Assembly (NCBI RefSeq): GCF_003589595.1
Contig: NW_020654422.1
Coordinates: forward strand, 8,916,138 to 8,980,137
Reading direction: 5' to 3'
Source: Hyposmocoma kahamanoa
Taxonomy: Eukaryota > Arthropoda > Insecta > Lepidoptera > Cosmopterigidae
DNA length: 64,000 bases
In this document: positions 34,701 to 48,400 of the stretch, piece after piece
Position numbering within the stretch: position 1 is the first letter of the stretch
Layout: the number at the start of each line of letters is the position of its first letter
Translations under genes and position numbers: made by a program
The notes under the pieces: generated by a model
Told to the model about the DNA's origin: nothing
Database searches by the model: none
Seen by the model: the letters and a program-made list of their open reading frames with translations, nothing else

Positions 34701-37700
34701 TTGTGTAACTTATGTAACACCTTACAATCTTTACGGTGAATAAAAAGATATAATTAATAAATTTTAAACTTAGATAGGTAGCGACTGCCAATAAACCAAT
34801 TGTAGGCACAACGTTTACAGGAAACTTGTTTGTTCATAATTGTCGCTTCCTCGAATTTGTGAACAAAGTACGAAAACTGTACAATGTTTGTTGGCGGTTA
34901 TTAACCCGGCAATTTGTGGTCTTATTATGCTTCGCCACAAGTTGGAAAACAACCATGTCGTACACCTTAATGGTAACTTTGCTTTAATGTTGCCACTTAC
35001 AAAGCAATATTGTTGAAATAAAAATATAAATATTGTTGTAATAATATGGAGTGCAATATACAATACCAACGCACATGTGTCCCATTGCTCTGCTAAATAT
35101 ATCTCCTTTAAGGACTTCTCGTCTTCTTTCATACCCTTGTGGTACAGTTATATAAATAAACTACATAACGTTTATGATTACCAATAAAATACTGAAGAAA
35201 GGGAAGAGGTCTCTAACGGCTACTCGTATCCAAGAGTGGGACGTTTATGTATATTGTGTTGGTGCAGCACACTACAGTACGTACTTTGCAAAACATACGT
35301 TAAATTAAATGTATAGCTGCATTTAACGCATTTTTAGCTTCGGATAATTAGAAAGTATATTAAAATATTTCCAGGATCTTATGTAATACGTACTTCTTGC
35401 GCATCGAACCAAACAGTTTCGGAGCGCGGAAGATTAAGTGATTTGGTTAGCATTAGCTTACTGTTATTACGAATGAAGTTATCGGAAATAACAAAAGGTT
35501 CAGGTGTAGGTACATATTCTCGACACTAAAATGTAACACGATTGTCAAGTCTTCTTAAAGTAATCCGTGAAAAATACTTTACCTGTAACAATAGGGAAAT
35601 GGAAACAATTCCTTGAGCTTTATGTAGCGCCTCCGAGAAGTTCGAATAAAGCTGTGAGTTGAAACCAAATATTTGAATCTGAAACAAAATGAAATCCGTA
35701 CATTTAAGTAAGTAAGTACAAATAAGAGATTAATGGATACTACTGATTTTTTTTACAATAGCGGAATCAAATTCTTACAAAGAAATTTTTCAAAATTATG
35801 CTTGAGCATTGGTATAAGTAGTTATTCGTTATTTTTATAGTTGCTTATGTACGAAACATTCATAACTTGTTTTATTTCTGTACAAATAAATTCGTACTGA
35901 AATAAAACTTAGTACAAACAACGCGCTTATGTAATAAGCTCATAAGTATGATTGAGTAAGAGCCGGAAAGGAATCCACAGAAGAATAAGCACATGATTTT
36001 GGATTTAACATGACTGCGTAAGAATTTGTCACATAAATAAACAGGAGGTACGGTTGAGCGGGCCCGCAGTCGCTCGCTGGGATTACATTAGGGATTTCTG
36101 TGCAGGCCGCGACGTCATGCCGCCGCCGCCCCGTCGAGCGATGCGTGTAAAAACATCTGTTACGCTTTCTTTTGAACCCCTTTACGAAATCTGCGATAAC
36201 ATTTTAATGTGCGCGTAACGTGTTTACTTCGAAGAGTTTTGGTAACTTGTTATTTTTACATCAATTTATCATTACGTTAGCTTATCATTTATAACAAAAT
36301 AAAACACACATACACGTATACAGATTTTGAGAACGTGTTAAGAAACTCCTGTCTACGCTTTTTGAATCAAGCACCAAATGTGACTTTTCCTCCTGTTCTG
36401 TTTTAATATATTAACTTAAAGCTTATTTCTTTATGTATAAGTTACTTGTAATCTCAGTACAGAGTACTAAAAAAACCGACCTCAAAAGTCATTCATCCCC
36501 TAGTGTGCCATTCTCAGAGGTGGAATATTTTTTTCAAATTTGAATGGAACTACTACCGAGGTACCCTCTTTCCAACAGAAAAAGAATTATCAAAATCACG
36601 AGAGAGGTAAGTTACACTGTTTACAATCTGTAGGTAAAACAAAAATAATTATGTGACAACCCTACGCTCTGAATGAAGTGTAAGTATTGATGCGCCAACA
36701 AGGCGCGAGTTGCCCTACTTGGTCTTATTATACTAAACTACAGATCTAAGCAGTATAACATTTCTTTATTTTTACCATGGTCGGCTAAAATACTTACTTC
36801 AGCTGGAAAAGAATATCCATTGACAGCATGCTCCGATCCAAACTGGTCATGTAGTCCGTAATGTATGTGGATTTCATGGAACTGGTATTTATATGAGAGG
36901 GGACCTCCGGTGATGTTGATGTGGTGTCGAGTTTCGTTTTCCACAGTGAAGATCACAGAGTGTCCCGTATTGCTTATTAAACCGTTTATCTGTGAAGAAG
37001 AAAAAGTTGTTAGATTAGGGTACCACCACACCTATTAACCCGTCACACATCCTAGAGACGTAAGGTGTTAGGGAAAATAAAAATATTCTTTTTTTAAATT
37101 GTTTTGGTGATGAAAATAAAACCGCGCGTTAGAGACACCGTGTGGCTCTAGACCGCTATAGCACCAAAATCTTTAGAGCTACTGACACGAAACGCATAAC
37201 GTCATTTTCGCCAGATTGAATAATTAAGATGTATGGGGTTATTACTTGTCTTTCATTCTTACAAATGGTCCTACACGTCTATCGTTCGCTTTCATATTAC
37301 GATGCAGTTTGCTTTATAAACTTATTTAAAGCACTTTGACACTATCGTTGAAGAACTCGGTGGCCCAACTGTTTGCACTGTGAGCGCTGGATGAGGTGGT
37401 ACCAGATTCGATTCCTGGTAATTAGCTTTTCTGAATTGCTTTTGGTCTGTGTGTTCTTGGTAGTGCCGCGGAATGAACTAAGTTCCTCTCTGGTAGTGAG
37501 ACCAAATAATTAGTCGCATTATTATAATTTTAATAAGCTTGGCGGTATCATCCCGATCCGCAGACTGTGAGAATGCTGAGCTTAATGTAACAATTAATTT
37601 AATGAAGGTGAAAAAGTTAAGTCCGATGAACATTCATTATTAAGTGCAGCAGTCTGCAGCCATTGAAGCAAATAATACAACTATTATGTCCACAATGCAT

Positions 37701-40700
37701 TGTGGACTTAATAGTTGTATGGATTTTAACTGACTCCGTGGCCGAACGGTTATCAGAATCATAAGAGGTTCCGGATTCTATTCCCAGACCGGGAGAAATA
37801 TTTGTATGGCCTACATTTATTTCTTTCGCGAGTTTAGGTGTAATTTGTGGTTGTCTATGTGTGTGTTTATGGCACCCGCGATACAGGGTTTTCCTAGTGC
37901 GGTTCTATGGGTATGTGCGTTATTATTATTGTTATTATACTTACTTGTGCACTAAAGATTGAGAACAAAACGAAATGCGAACGAATTATTTTTCCTAATT
38001 TTACTTTAGTTCTTGAATTTATTTCATCTCGCTCGACATAATCTCAGAATACTGGTTTAGTCGCGCGTTTCATATTCGTGTGTGCGGTAACAAAGTGCTG
38101 CGTGCATAATTTTTCCGTTAAAGCAAAATTATACTAGAGTCTCAGACAAAGCACTTTCCACTGATTAAAACAGCAACTTTTCTTTATTTCGTCGATCTTT
38201 AGTTTTAGAAACTTATGGAAAGTCGCCTAAATAAAAAATATTTTATCGCATTTGTATCGCAAGAACCAGAAAGTTATGAACTGATATTTACTAAGTGCTT
38301 TCGAATAAAAGAAACTTAGCATTGTTTATTTACAAAAGTATAGGATTTACGTTGAACGATACTAAATTTGATATTCTTTTAAAGTCACTCAAGATTGCCC
38401 AAAGATAAACTTTTGTTGAACATCTGTGCTTCAACGTACGAAACGAATTTTAGATTTTGTATTATTTACTTAGGCATATCTTAGACGTATTTTGAAGTTC
38501 GGTTTTACTTATATCACAAGATACTTAATTTCTTTTACTATTTGCTGCAATTTCATACATATTAGTTTTTTTTAACTTTTCAGTAATTTTATAATGTGTT
38601 TTAACAATTTAGCATAGTGAAGATGCCTGTGGATTTAATTATTTTCTTAAGTTTGAGTGTATCTCTGCGTGTAGCGAATACAACCGAAAATTTGTAATAT
38701 AATAATTTAATGTTATTTTCGAAACAGTAACAAAAGCCTCGTTAAGGGCACATTACGTAAGCTGCGGGGTTCTATTTTGCACCAATCAACTGACATCACA
38801 TAAATCGTGTTTTATCCATACAACATATTTAACGAATTTTTTGTATAAACTAACGAAGGTCAAAAAGACCGTTCACTTTTGATTTGTTCATGCAAGAGAA
38901 ACCACCACTGTTTAATGAATAATGACAACGAATTTGACATGTTATCCCTAATACAGGGCTTATATGTGTAACTTTGTTTTAATTTTAAGACCTTACCTGT
39001 ACATGACCTTAGTGTGTACCATACGAATGCAATAAATATATTTAGTATTAAACTAGCTACCTATTGCCAATATATTACAGTCAACTATAGTCCTTGGTTT
39101 TACGAGGTCGTCGAGATCCTCTACATCTTTTACTTGGGTCTGGAGGCTACACTGCCTATATATAAGAACAACATCGCGTTTAAAGTGTTGTTGGGGCAGA
39201 CCGCCTGGATGGCTTCCGTGCTCTTCTCGGAAGGAGAGCTGCCTCATTGCTACTTCGCGTCGTGAGTGATAGAATTGACAGCCCGATCATGCTTAATTGT
39301 ATGAGACTGCACCCGGGCGTAGCAGAACATCAGTATATAGCTCTGATTGAGCAGCAACTACATGAGCTAAGGCCATTTTATCACCACAGTGCACACATGC
39401 AATGATTGTCCTTTTTGTTATTTAATTTAATTTCTAATTACTTTTTATTTTTGCTTATGTTACAAGCGAAAACATAAATAATAATTTCTACTTTGAATGT
39501 TTAAATTTTATTTGTGCAGTGTCATTTTTTTGTACTATTTTATTTATATATAATTTGCATGTGTGAGTTTTGTGATAAATAAACCATTTATCTAAGACTC
39601 AAGTTAAGTTACTTATGCTGACTTATATAACTCTGTATAATCACATGGTCAATAATTGTGTGATTTGTTTTGATATGTTTTATCGCTTTGCCGTTTTGCG
39701 CGTGTGTGCTATTTGAATTGTTTCTGAACGGACGTTATAAATAACTAATTAATTATTAAAATATAAAAGTTACGTTATAGTACCCTATGTTTATCTATGT
39801 GTAAAAAGCGTAGATTGGGGTCGAAGAGCAGCTTCTCTGGTTCGAGGTTGACCGGCGATTGCCGCCGACCTTTGTTGCACAGCGACCATTCCGGGTTGAT
39901 CAAGCCCCAGAAAGCAGGACCTGCCACAAAAGCACTATTACTGAAAGCAAACTTATGTAACTTGGTGGAATGGAGTCATCTGCCTGACACGTATAATAAA
40001 AAACTTGGGGAGAAATGCAATCCGTGCAAAATAGAGCACAGCTCACATGTTTCAATTTTTGTGGAAAGTTAGTATTTCTTACTTACTTCAAATTTGTTCA
40101 ATTCATAAAAAGAGTAAATCGCTTCACACAATGTTTTGATTTTAATTCTTAAAACGAAGGTAATTATAATATGTAGTACAATAATTTAATATTGTTAAAT
40201 TACATGACCAATAAAATTGTTTTATTAGGTCACGGTATAACGTTCACGTTAAAATATTGCATGTATCATCCCAAAATGGCGTCAAGCGATAAATTTATGC
40301 ATATACAGGTTGTTACAAAATGGACTGAACACGGTCCGCCTGGGGTTCGTGCTAAAAAAAATCGTGAAAAAATCTTTGTAACAATTGTTCGATTGACCGC
40401 GCGCGATTTATTGGCGAACCAAAACGCTTTTTCACTAACATAACTAAATTTTTCTTTTTATTTTAGTATGTTTATCAGCTGAAGCGTCGTCGGACATTTT
40501 GGTTACACCCGTATTACATTATTTATTTTTAAACGAGAAATGTAGTGTTAAATCAGTAAAGTGCAGTTTTCTGCCTCGTATTATTTTATTTAAAAAAAAT
40601 AATTAAATGAAGAATTGCGCGGACCAGGTCTGCATTTCATTCTATAGCAAATATGGCTTGATGTTACATTTTCACTGACGTTATACTGCAAAAAAGTACT

Positions 40701-43700
40701 TAAGACAAAGATCTGCAACATGCACATAGAACATTTCGTAAGGTCTGCTGATTCGTTTCGTAGCTCAGTTGGAAGAACGTCAGAATCGGTATGCTGTAGG
40801 CGCTGGTTTGAATTCAGCCGGACCGAAGGAATTTTTTTTAGTGTTCAATTTTTCTATGAATAAATAAAACAAACAAGTGGAGTAATTTCACAAAAAAAAT
40901 TAATATCATTGTAGTAAAACATCGTGATATTCAATAAACTCAATATTATAATATTTTAAATTTTAAAATGATGTTTTATTTCGTCGTTAATTTGCAATGA
41001 TTTTGTGCACAGAGTGAAGGCTGCTAGTGGTTCTGAACATTACACGGAATCATGTTTTATGGAAGCGAGCGTGTACTTCATTTTGTTCATTATTATCAGA
41101 TGCGGTTGAAATGCTACGTTAATTATCGTTATGACAATGGCCTTATTCCACCAAACATGCAATAATCGGTACACGTTTCACTAATACATGTGAATTTCCC
41201 TGTAATCATAATTAATGCCTTTTTCCGAAATCTTATATTACAGGTATAGTGAGTTGACCAGATTGAAATAACAACACTACAATACACTATACTGCACTAC
41301 ACTACACCATAACTAATGGTCAAGTGTGAAAATAAAATAAAAAATTTTCGAAATATACAATATAATAGGCATTCAGTGATCAGGAGCTATAAAGAAACGT
41401 CTTACTTACGTAGCGTACCTACGTGCTTTTGAAGCTACAACTCATTATGGTGTCATATAAGTATAGCAGCATGCTCTCACAACTGACTAATCATAAATAT
41501 CTCATATATTGTAGCGAATCACAGCAGTCGCTAATCTCTATTGTACATATATTTTGTAGTCTTTACGTTTGTTTTATATTTAAATTCTAAATTTAAATGT
41601 GGTTGTTTATGGCGCCTTTTCTTGACTATTGTTTACTGTTTTGCTTTGAAAGCTATACGTATTTTCTAATAAATTAATAAGCTGTAAGTACATTTACTTT
41701 GGCCTGGCTCACTCGTTGTTAACACCCACCCTTTAACCCATTGACACAGTCCGATACACTATATGTTTACTTTTTATTTATTTATTTTATTATTTAGTTC
41801 AGGCTACATGATCCTTATAATATATACCTTAAGGACTAACGTACATACAATATAATAAAGCATTATTTGTAACTATTCTACACGAATTGCACTTGTCGGC
41901 GACGTGTGGCGCAATCTGGTGTCAGGTAACCGACCGCGGAATCGCCGTTATATCTTTCGGCCAAAACTCTTCCTTCATGAATGTCGACAGATAGACTCAT
42001 CCGAAGAACAGAGTCTGATGTGATTATGCAGTGAAAATATGATAAATACGTAATCTCGTTATTCAAAATAAGGCCAATCGATAGGTGTTTTCGAATTGGA
42101 CGTAGTTAAGCAAAAAGGATCCAATCCACAAATATATCAAAAAATGAGTTAACTGTACAGGGTCAAGAGCACGTCAAGCTTGACACTTAAGATTTAAATC
42201 CCACTCTATGCCGCTTACGATAAGAGCGGTCCAAAGTACAAAGTATCAAGCTTGACGTGCTCTTGACTGTACCAAACGGTTCCTAAAGTCTAACCTCTTA
42301 GATCAGCAAAAAAAAAATCCGTAATATAAACGTAAATAAATGTCCCTGGAGTAGTATTATGTAGTAGTAGTGGCGTTTCAAATCAAGTTGAGAAACTTAA
42401 AACAACGGTGGGGTGTTATAAAGTGTCACAATGCATTTTCCATTATAAACAATACATTTCCTTGATACAAAGGAGCTATCGAGATTCTTATATTAAAAAT
42501 TAAAATTGATCCCAGGAGGCATTTGAAATCAAGTTGGGAATTTAAGACAGCGGTGGGGGCGTTGAAAAATGTCACTTTTTACTTTCCTTAATGCGTATAA
42601 ACTACATGTATACATCACATGTTCTATTACATAAGGTAGTCATCGAGCTAATTTACAATAAAAACAAAAGTTGAACTCAAGAGATGCTCATAACGTTGTG
42701 GAGACCTTAAGATAGGGAGTGTTGTAAACTGTCATGTCGTATTTCCCTTAGCGCGTATAAACTTATACACGTTTGAGGTCGCAGGGTATTTCAATATGGG
42801 AGAAAACTGCGGCTTGAAAGTAGCCAAAGTGCTTTGGATCGCTTTCATGGTTTTATTATTTATGGCCTTGAAAATTGCATGAGTAAGCCGGCGCAGCGGT
42901 TGCGGTCACGCCCACTTTATGACCACGCGTTAAGCGAAGCCTCTTTTAGTGAATTTTTTGGCATTGTTCACGGCTGATAGTGCCAAAAACTGCTTTTGCA
43001 AATATGAAGCTCTTATAATATATACCTACAAAGATATTATGGACGGCGGCGGCACCGCCGGCGACTCTAGTTTTCGAGGTTAGGTTAGGTTAGGTTAGAT
43101 TTCGAGGTGTGCTTATGCTGCGGGATGCGCCATTCCCGGAGCCCGACCAGCCGGCAGTAACGAATGGTATGTTCGATAATTGTCGAATTTCACTTATAAA
43201 ATATGGTATTATTTCATCATCAACCCATTTATATGTCCCACTGCTGGGCACGGGTCCCTTTCAGACGAGGGTTTAGGCCATGACCCGCCACCCTGGCCCA
43301 ATGCGGGTTGGGGACCTTACACGTTTTTCGAGAGTTGTGAACCGTCTTCGGCGTGCAGGTTTCATCACGATGTTTTCCTTCACGGAAAAGCTCATGATAA
43401 ATTTCAAATTAAATTTCGCACATAAATTTCGTATTATTTAGCGTCTGAATAAATTTTAAATAATTTTTGTAGCTATCATCATTATATGATTGAGGTGGTT
43501 ATTATACATATTGATCATAATTATTATACAAAAAAGCGATATGAAGGCTTACTGTTCTTTCCTCCTTTTCCAACATTTTTTATCAGGCACTCCTAGAGGC
43601 CTCCGTATGCCAATTTTCAACCGAATAAGAGCAAGTCTGTTTCAGCAGCCATTGTTAATGAAAAAAGGCTTACAAAGCAGCCATATTAAAAAATGGCGAA

Positions 43701-45395
43701 AAAATCTTTTGACCCCAATTTATGATAAAGATCACCTCAAGTCCTCCGCATACCAATTTTCAGCCGGATCGAAGCAAGTTTTTCTTCGGCCGCCATTTTG
43801 AATTGTCTGTTTCTAATTATAAACGATACTGGCCCCACTATCATAATATGTTACTTGATTTTTCTTTATTCAAATTATTTTCACAACTTTGTTTATTACG
43901 TTTCAATTTGCATGGACAACATGTCAGAGTAAAAAAGGGAAATGTTAGGAACGAGGTTTTTTTTTTATTTGACCTTAATTTTTAATGACCCTTTGTAACA
44001 AATGAAATAAAATATTGAATAAAAAGTAGCTATGATCGTCTTTTATTTCATACTTAGGTATTATAGTATATACTTTTCAGCCGTCTGATGCTGGTGAATT
44101 AAGGAAATGGATTCGTGTGTTAGGGCACGCTCTGTACAAACTTTAAGGGGGTGTTTAGTATTCAATATTATGTGAAAAACACTAATACATGTGGGGTCAA
44201 AACTCGACTCCCTAGGAATGGCAGCCATTTTGATTTGTTATACTTAGTTTGCTAGACGTTTGTTCTAAAATTATCATATTATGAGAAGTAAAAGCAATAC
44301 GAACACAAAAAATATTTTTTCGGAAAGCTAAGATTAGCGGAAATTGAATAAAATATCTGTCATGTACAAAAAAAAGTGGGGGATTGCCTAAAAAAAATAA
44401 TGAATGTAAATTTTTACCAAAAAAACTGCCAAAAAAACTAAGTTTTTGTAATTTAATCCTAAAATAACCAAATTAAGGTACTGTTTTTGTGTATGAATTT
44501 TAAAGTATTTCAGCTGTTCTTAAAAACAAGACCAAAATCATAATCGTATGTCTACAATTCTAAAAATTTTTACTACTCGAACTTAGTATCTTAACAACAC
44601 AAAAGATCGCTCTCGGTTACAACAATGGCGATGAATTTAACCATTTATTACCTGGCTCACTCTGCCCAGCTTGCAAGTGTAAAAGGGAGAAAAGATAAGC
44701 TCCTAAGCACAATCCTGATTGAAAAAAAGTTCTAAGGGTACTTAACGGTCCTTTTCATTCAACAATTAACAGTCAGTTGTTCGTTACTCTCTACTCATTC
44801 AACACATCTTGACCAAAAGTGCTTTCGGAGTGAAATTTATTGTTGATTCGTCATGAATAATCAGCAGTATTCAAGTGCGCATATTGCAGATATTCATTTC
44901 ATCTATGGATTTTGCAATGGTAATGCAATGGTAATAAAAAAGTAAAGATTACCTTTTCTAATTAATAATATAATTTGTCAAAATACTTGAACACCTTTTG
45001 AAATTCTTAATTACTAAATACCCATAGTTATGTAAGTGTATGTATGTAAACACTTGTATGTATTATTATACATAAGTATGTGCATATTTTATTATTCTAT
45101 TCCCTACATAACAGTGTTGCCAGATGGTTACATTTCTTACATTTTTTGCAGCTTTTGACCCTTTCGCGTAATATGTGAGTAACTTTAATTTTTAAGGCAA
45201 TTTTTGTAACTTTTGAGAACTATTTTTTTAACTTTTAAATCCTAAATAGTTAACAAAATTACTCAAAGATGACGCAAATAAAGTCAAATCTACCAATTTC
45301 TAGTTAAAGCTCGATTTTTCTTGGGCGTATCTACTTTTTTTATGATTTAGGCGCATATAAATATAATTATATCGTTAATATATTTATGTAACATA

Positions 45396-45438
<43 letters not shown>

Positions 45439-48400
45439 TATGGGTTTAAGACGAGTAATGTTTGTTTGGATGAAGATGTCCGGAGTGTTCTACCCGATAA
45501 GAAAAAAGCGTGATTAGATTGGGGATCTATGAAAGCTAACGAAAGAATACAAAAGGCAACGAAAGAGAATGAAAACGAGGCAAGGAAAGAGTATAAAAGA
45601 ATAAAAGATGTAGCGACAGATGTTGTGGGAAGGAAGAAAGACTGCCAGAAAGACGAGTTTGACAGAAGGTTGTGTCATGACTTTCAAAGTAACATTAATT
45701 GGTTTTGAAAGTATTACTTAATTTGTATCAGTTTGCTGTTTACTTATTGTTACCTTTTATAGTAGGAAAACTCAAGCCTCTCTACGAATGTCATTATTAA
45801 ATCTATAAGAGAGCTTAATGTTAAAATTTTGAATATTTCTAGTTTCATCTTTAAAAAGTTATTGATGACTCGATATCAGTTTAAAGCTTTTTGGTATCTC
45901 TTATATTTATGGAATAAACGCCTGGGTACACTTGACGATTAAACCCTGTAGATACTACGTGCCACTGACTCACTGAAAAGCATCACTCTTTATTTTAAAA
46001 GATTTACCGTTTAACCATGAATGCGCAATCATTGAAAAAAACTTAATATTAGTGAAGTGGGGTAAGAGAAACATACTTTATTTTAAGTCGAATGTTTTGA
46101 CCTCTAGGAGGAACGATAAAGTCTTATAAGAATTTCGAAGTACACTAAGTCTTTGTTTTGCAGCTTTACATGTTTTAACAATTATTACGCTAAATTCAAT
46201 ACTTACGACGTATTCGCCAAAAACGTGCAAATAGTAACGTTTCTCTTCCCCCAAAAGATGGGGTAAGAGAAACAGTACATCGTATTTCATATAAAGGTAA
46301 GTAACTTATAGGTACTTCGTGTTCTCAACAGTTCACAAAAAATTTCAAAATTTATGTTTTGCACCGTTTGGATTTGGGACATCGTAGCGACATCTCTTTA
46401 AAAACGTTTAAACTAATTTGTTTGTCTGTTTTACCGACTGAGAGACTATACTGCTAAACTCTTTAGATTATGAGTTAAGGTTTCAAGTTCCTCTTCCTCC
46501 GGTGTTCGTCTTACTCCACGTCCTGACCCTGCTTAATACTGTTTTACGTATTTATCTTTGTAATTGTATTGGCAATATAAATAAAAAATGAATAAGTTGA
46601 CCTGAAATAATTGTTATTGCTTGAGTTTATGGTGACTACGGACTATACACTAGGTTTATTTAAGAAATTTAGTTCGAAAAGGCGTTTGACAATTACGACC
46701 ATAAAGTCTCCATTGACTTATCATCAGTGATCGGAATGAAGGGAGTTAATTTACCTAAAGCATGAACGTTTTCTTAATATGGACATACCCATTTCGCTAT
46801 CAATGTATATAAAATTTCTTTTTTCACTGTTTATATTCTAAACATTCCAAAATACAGGTTGTTGAATATTTATTTTTTTAAATGGCTAAAGTAGGTATTT
46901 AAATACGTGAGTACCTGTAGTAACACAACTACAATATAAATTGTTGATACAAATTTGGGGACAAATTTCAATAAATAATTCGCATATCCAAATACAAAGT
47001 TCCGAGAAATCCCGGGATTTCTAGAAGGCAATGTCTACATTATTCTTTACTTTAGCTAAATTAACTCCCTGAAATCCGATCACTGCTTATCATACATGTA
47101 TATTTTATTATAATTTTCGGGGTAAAGTCTAGGCAATTGATTATGGCAGGATGTACCATGGTCAGTTCGTTGGCTTACATGATCATTGGGTAGACAGTGA
47201 ATGCACCCCGTCTCTATTGAAATAACTTTGATAGTAAATTTAATAATTTATGATTTAGCAACCTTTAAAAATGGAATTTTGTCAAACGATGTTAAAATAA
47301 ATACGACGAATTTAGGGTGGCTCTTCTTGACGTTGTGTATCAGCATCACACCCATCCAGCAGGTTTCAGCATCAATAGTAAGGGTTACCCCTTAAGCGCC
47401 CTTAATTTACCATTAGGCCTTGATGCCTTCTCTTTGACACAACCTACAAAGTACCTCCCACAAGATCAAATCAAATCAATCATTTATTGCTTTAAATGTG
47501 GTAAGTAGGTACAATACTAGATGGTAATGTTTACAGAATAATGTGTCATACATTTAGCCATTTCTGACATGCAATATATAAAATAAGAGTCAATGCAACA
47601 TGATGTGTAATGACTAATATAAGCATGCTAAATTAAAAAGCTGTGTCTCTAATTAATTACATTTTACGTTATACATACAAATAATAATTTCAAATAATTA
47701 TTTTTTTACATATTACTATGTCACTTAGAAACTTTTCTTAAATTATTAGTCAAATTATGAAATTACATTAATTATATATAAATAGCAATATAATTTACTT
47801 ATTAAAAATTTCATTTACACTGTAATATGTTTTTTCTTTCAACCACTGTTTTAATAAACACTTAAACCTGTTTATTGGTTGCCATTTTAGTGAATCTGGT
47901 AAACTATTATAAACTTTGACACACATTCGCTTACTACTTTTCTAGTACAATGCCGTACGTGGCCAGTCTGTTTTGGTGTTTGGGAAATTGGTTTTGGTTA
48001 TCTTTCGCTCGCTTGAACAAACCTTCATGTGTTCTTACAAAAGTACGTAACTCATATATGTACGTAATGGGGAGAGACATAATTCCTAGTCTTTGAAACA
48101 AAGGTCTACATGATTGATCTGGTGGTGCCCCACACAACTCGCACACGTCTTTTCTGTCAGCATTAGTACTGCTTCCCCACAACAAGAAACCGTATCTGAG
48201 ATTTGACTCGACATGACCGTAATAGGCTGTAAGTAGGGTTTGAGGTATTGCAGTTCTTCTGTTTTCTTCTGTTGTCTTTTTCAGTTTACTCATCATATAG
48301 ACATAACTATTTATTTTGTTACAGACTTTACTTATGTGACACTTTACCCATTCTAGTGATTTACCTCTGATTCCGTAATTTTCCAATTTATTTAGTAATA

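Noticed and set aside
37731..37800. tRNA gene
   Set aside because: Same reasoning: SINE B head with conserved non-tRNA body in three copies.
39014..39265. 83-codon frame with membrane-like composition, and the opposite 64-codon frame
   Set aside because: Explained by a frameshifted LINE C-terminal fragment on the plus strand.
39797..40072. 91-codon plus-strand frame
   Set aside because: It is the antisense of CARP exon 2; the minus strand carries the conserved protein and splice sites.
46078..46290. 70-codon minus frame
   Set aside because: No recognisable domain; in an intron and AT-rich.
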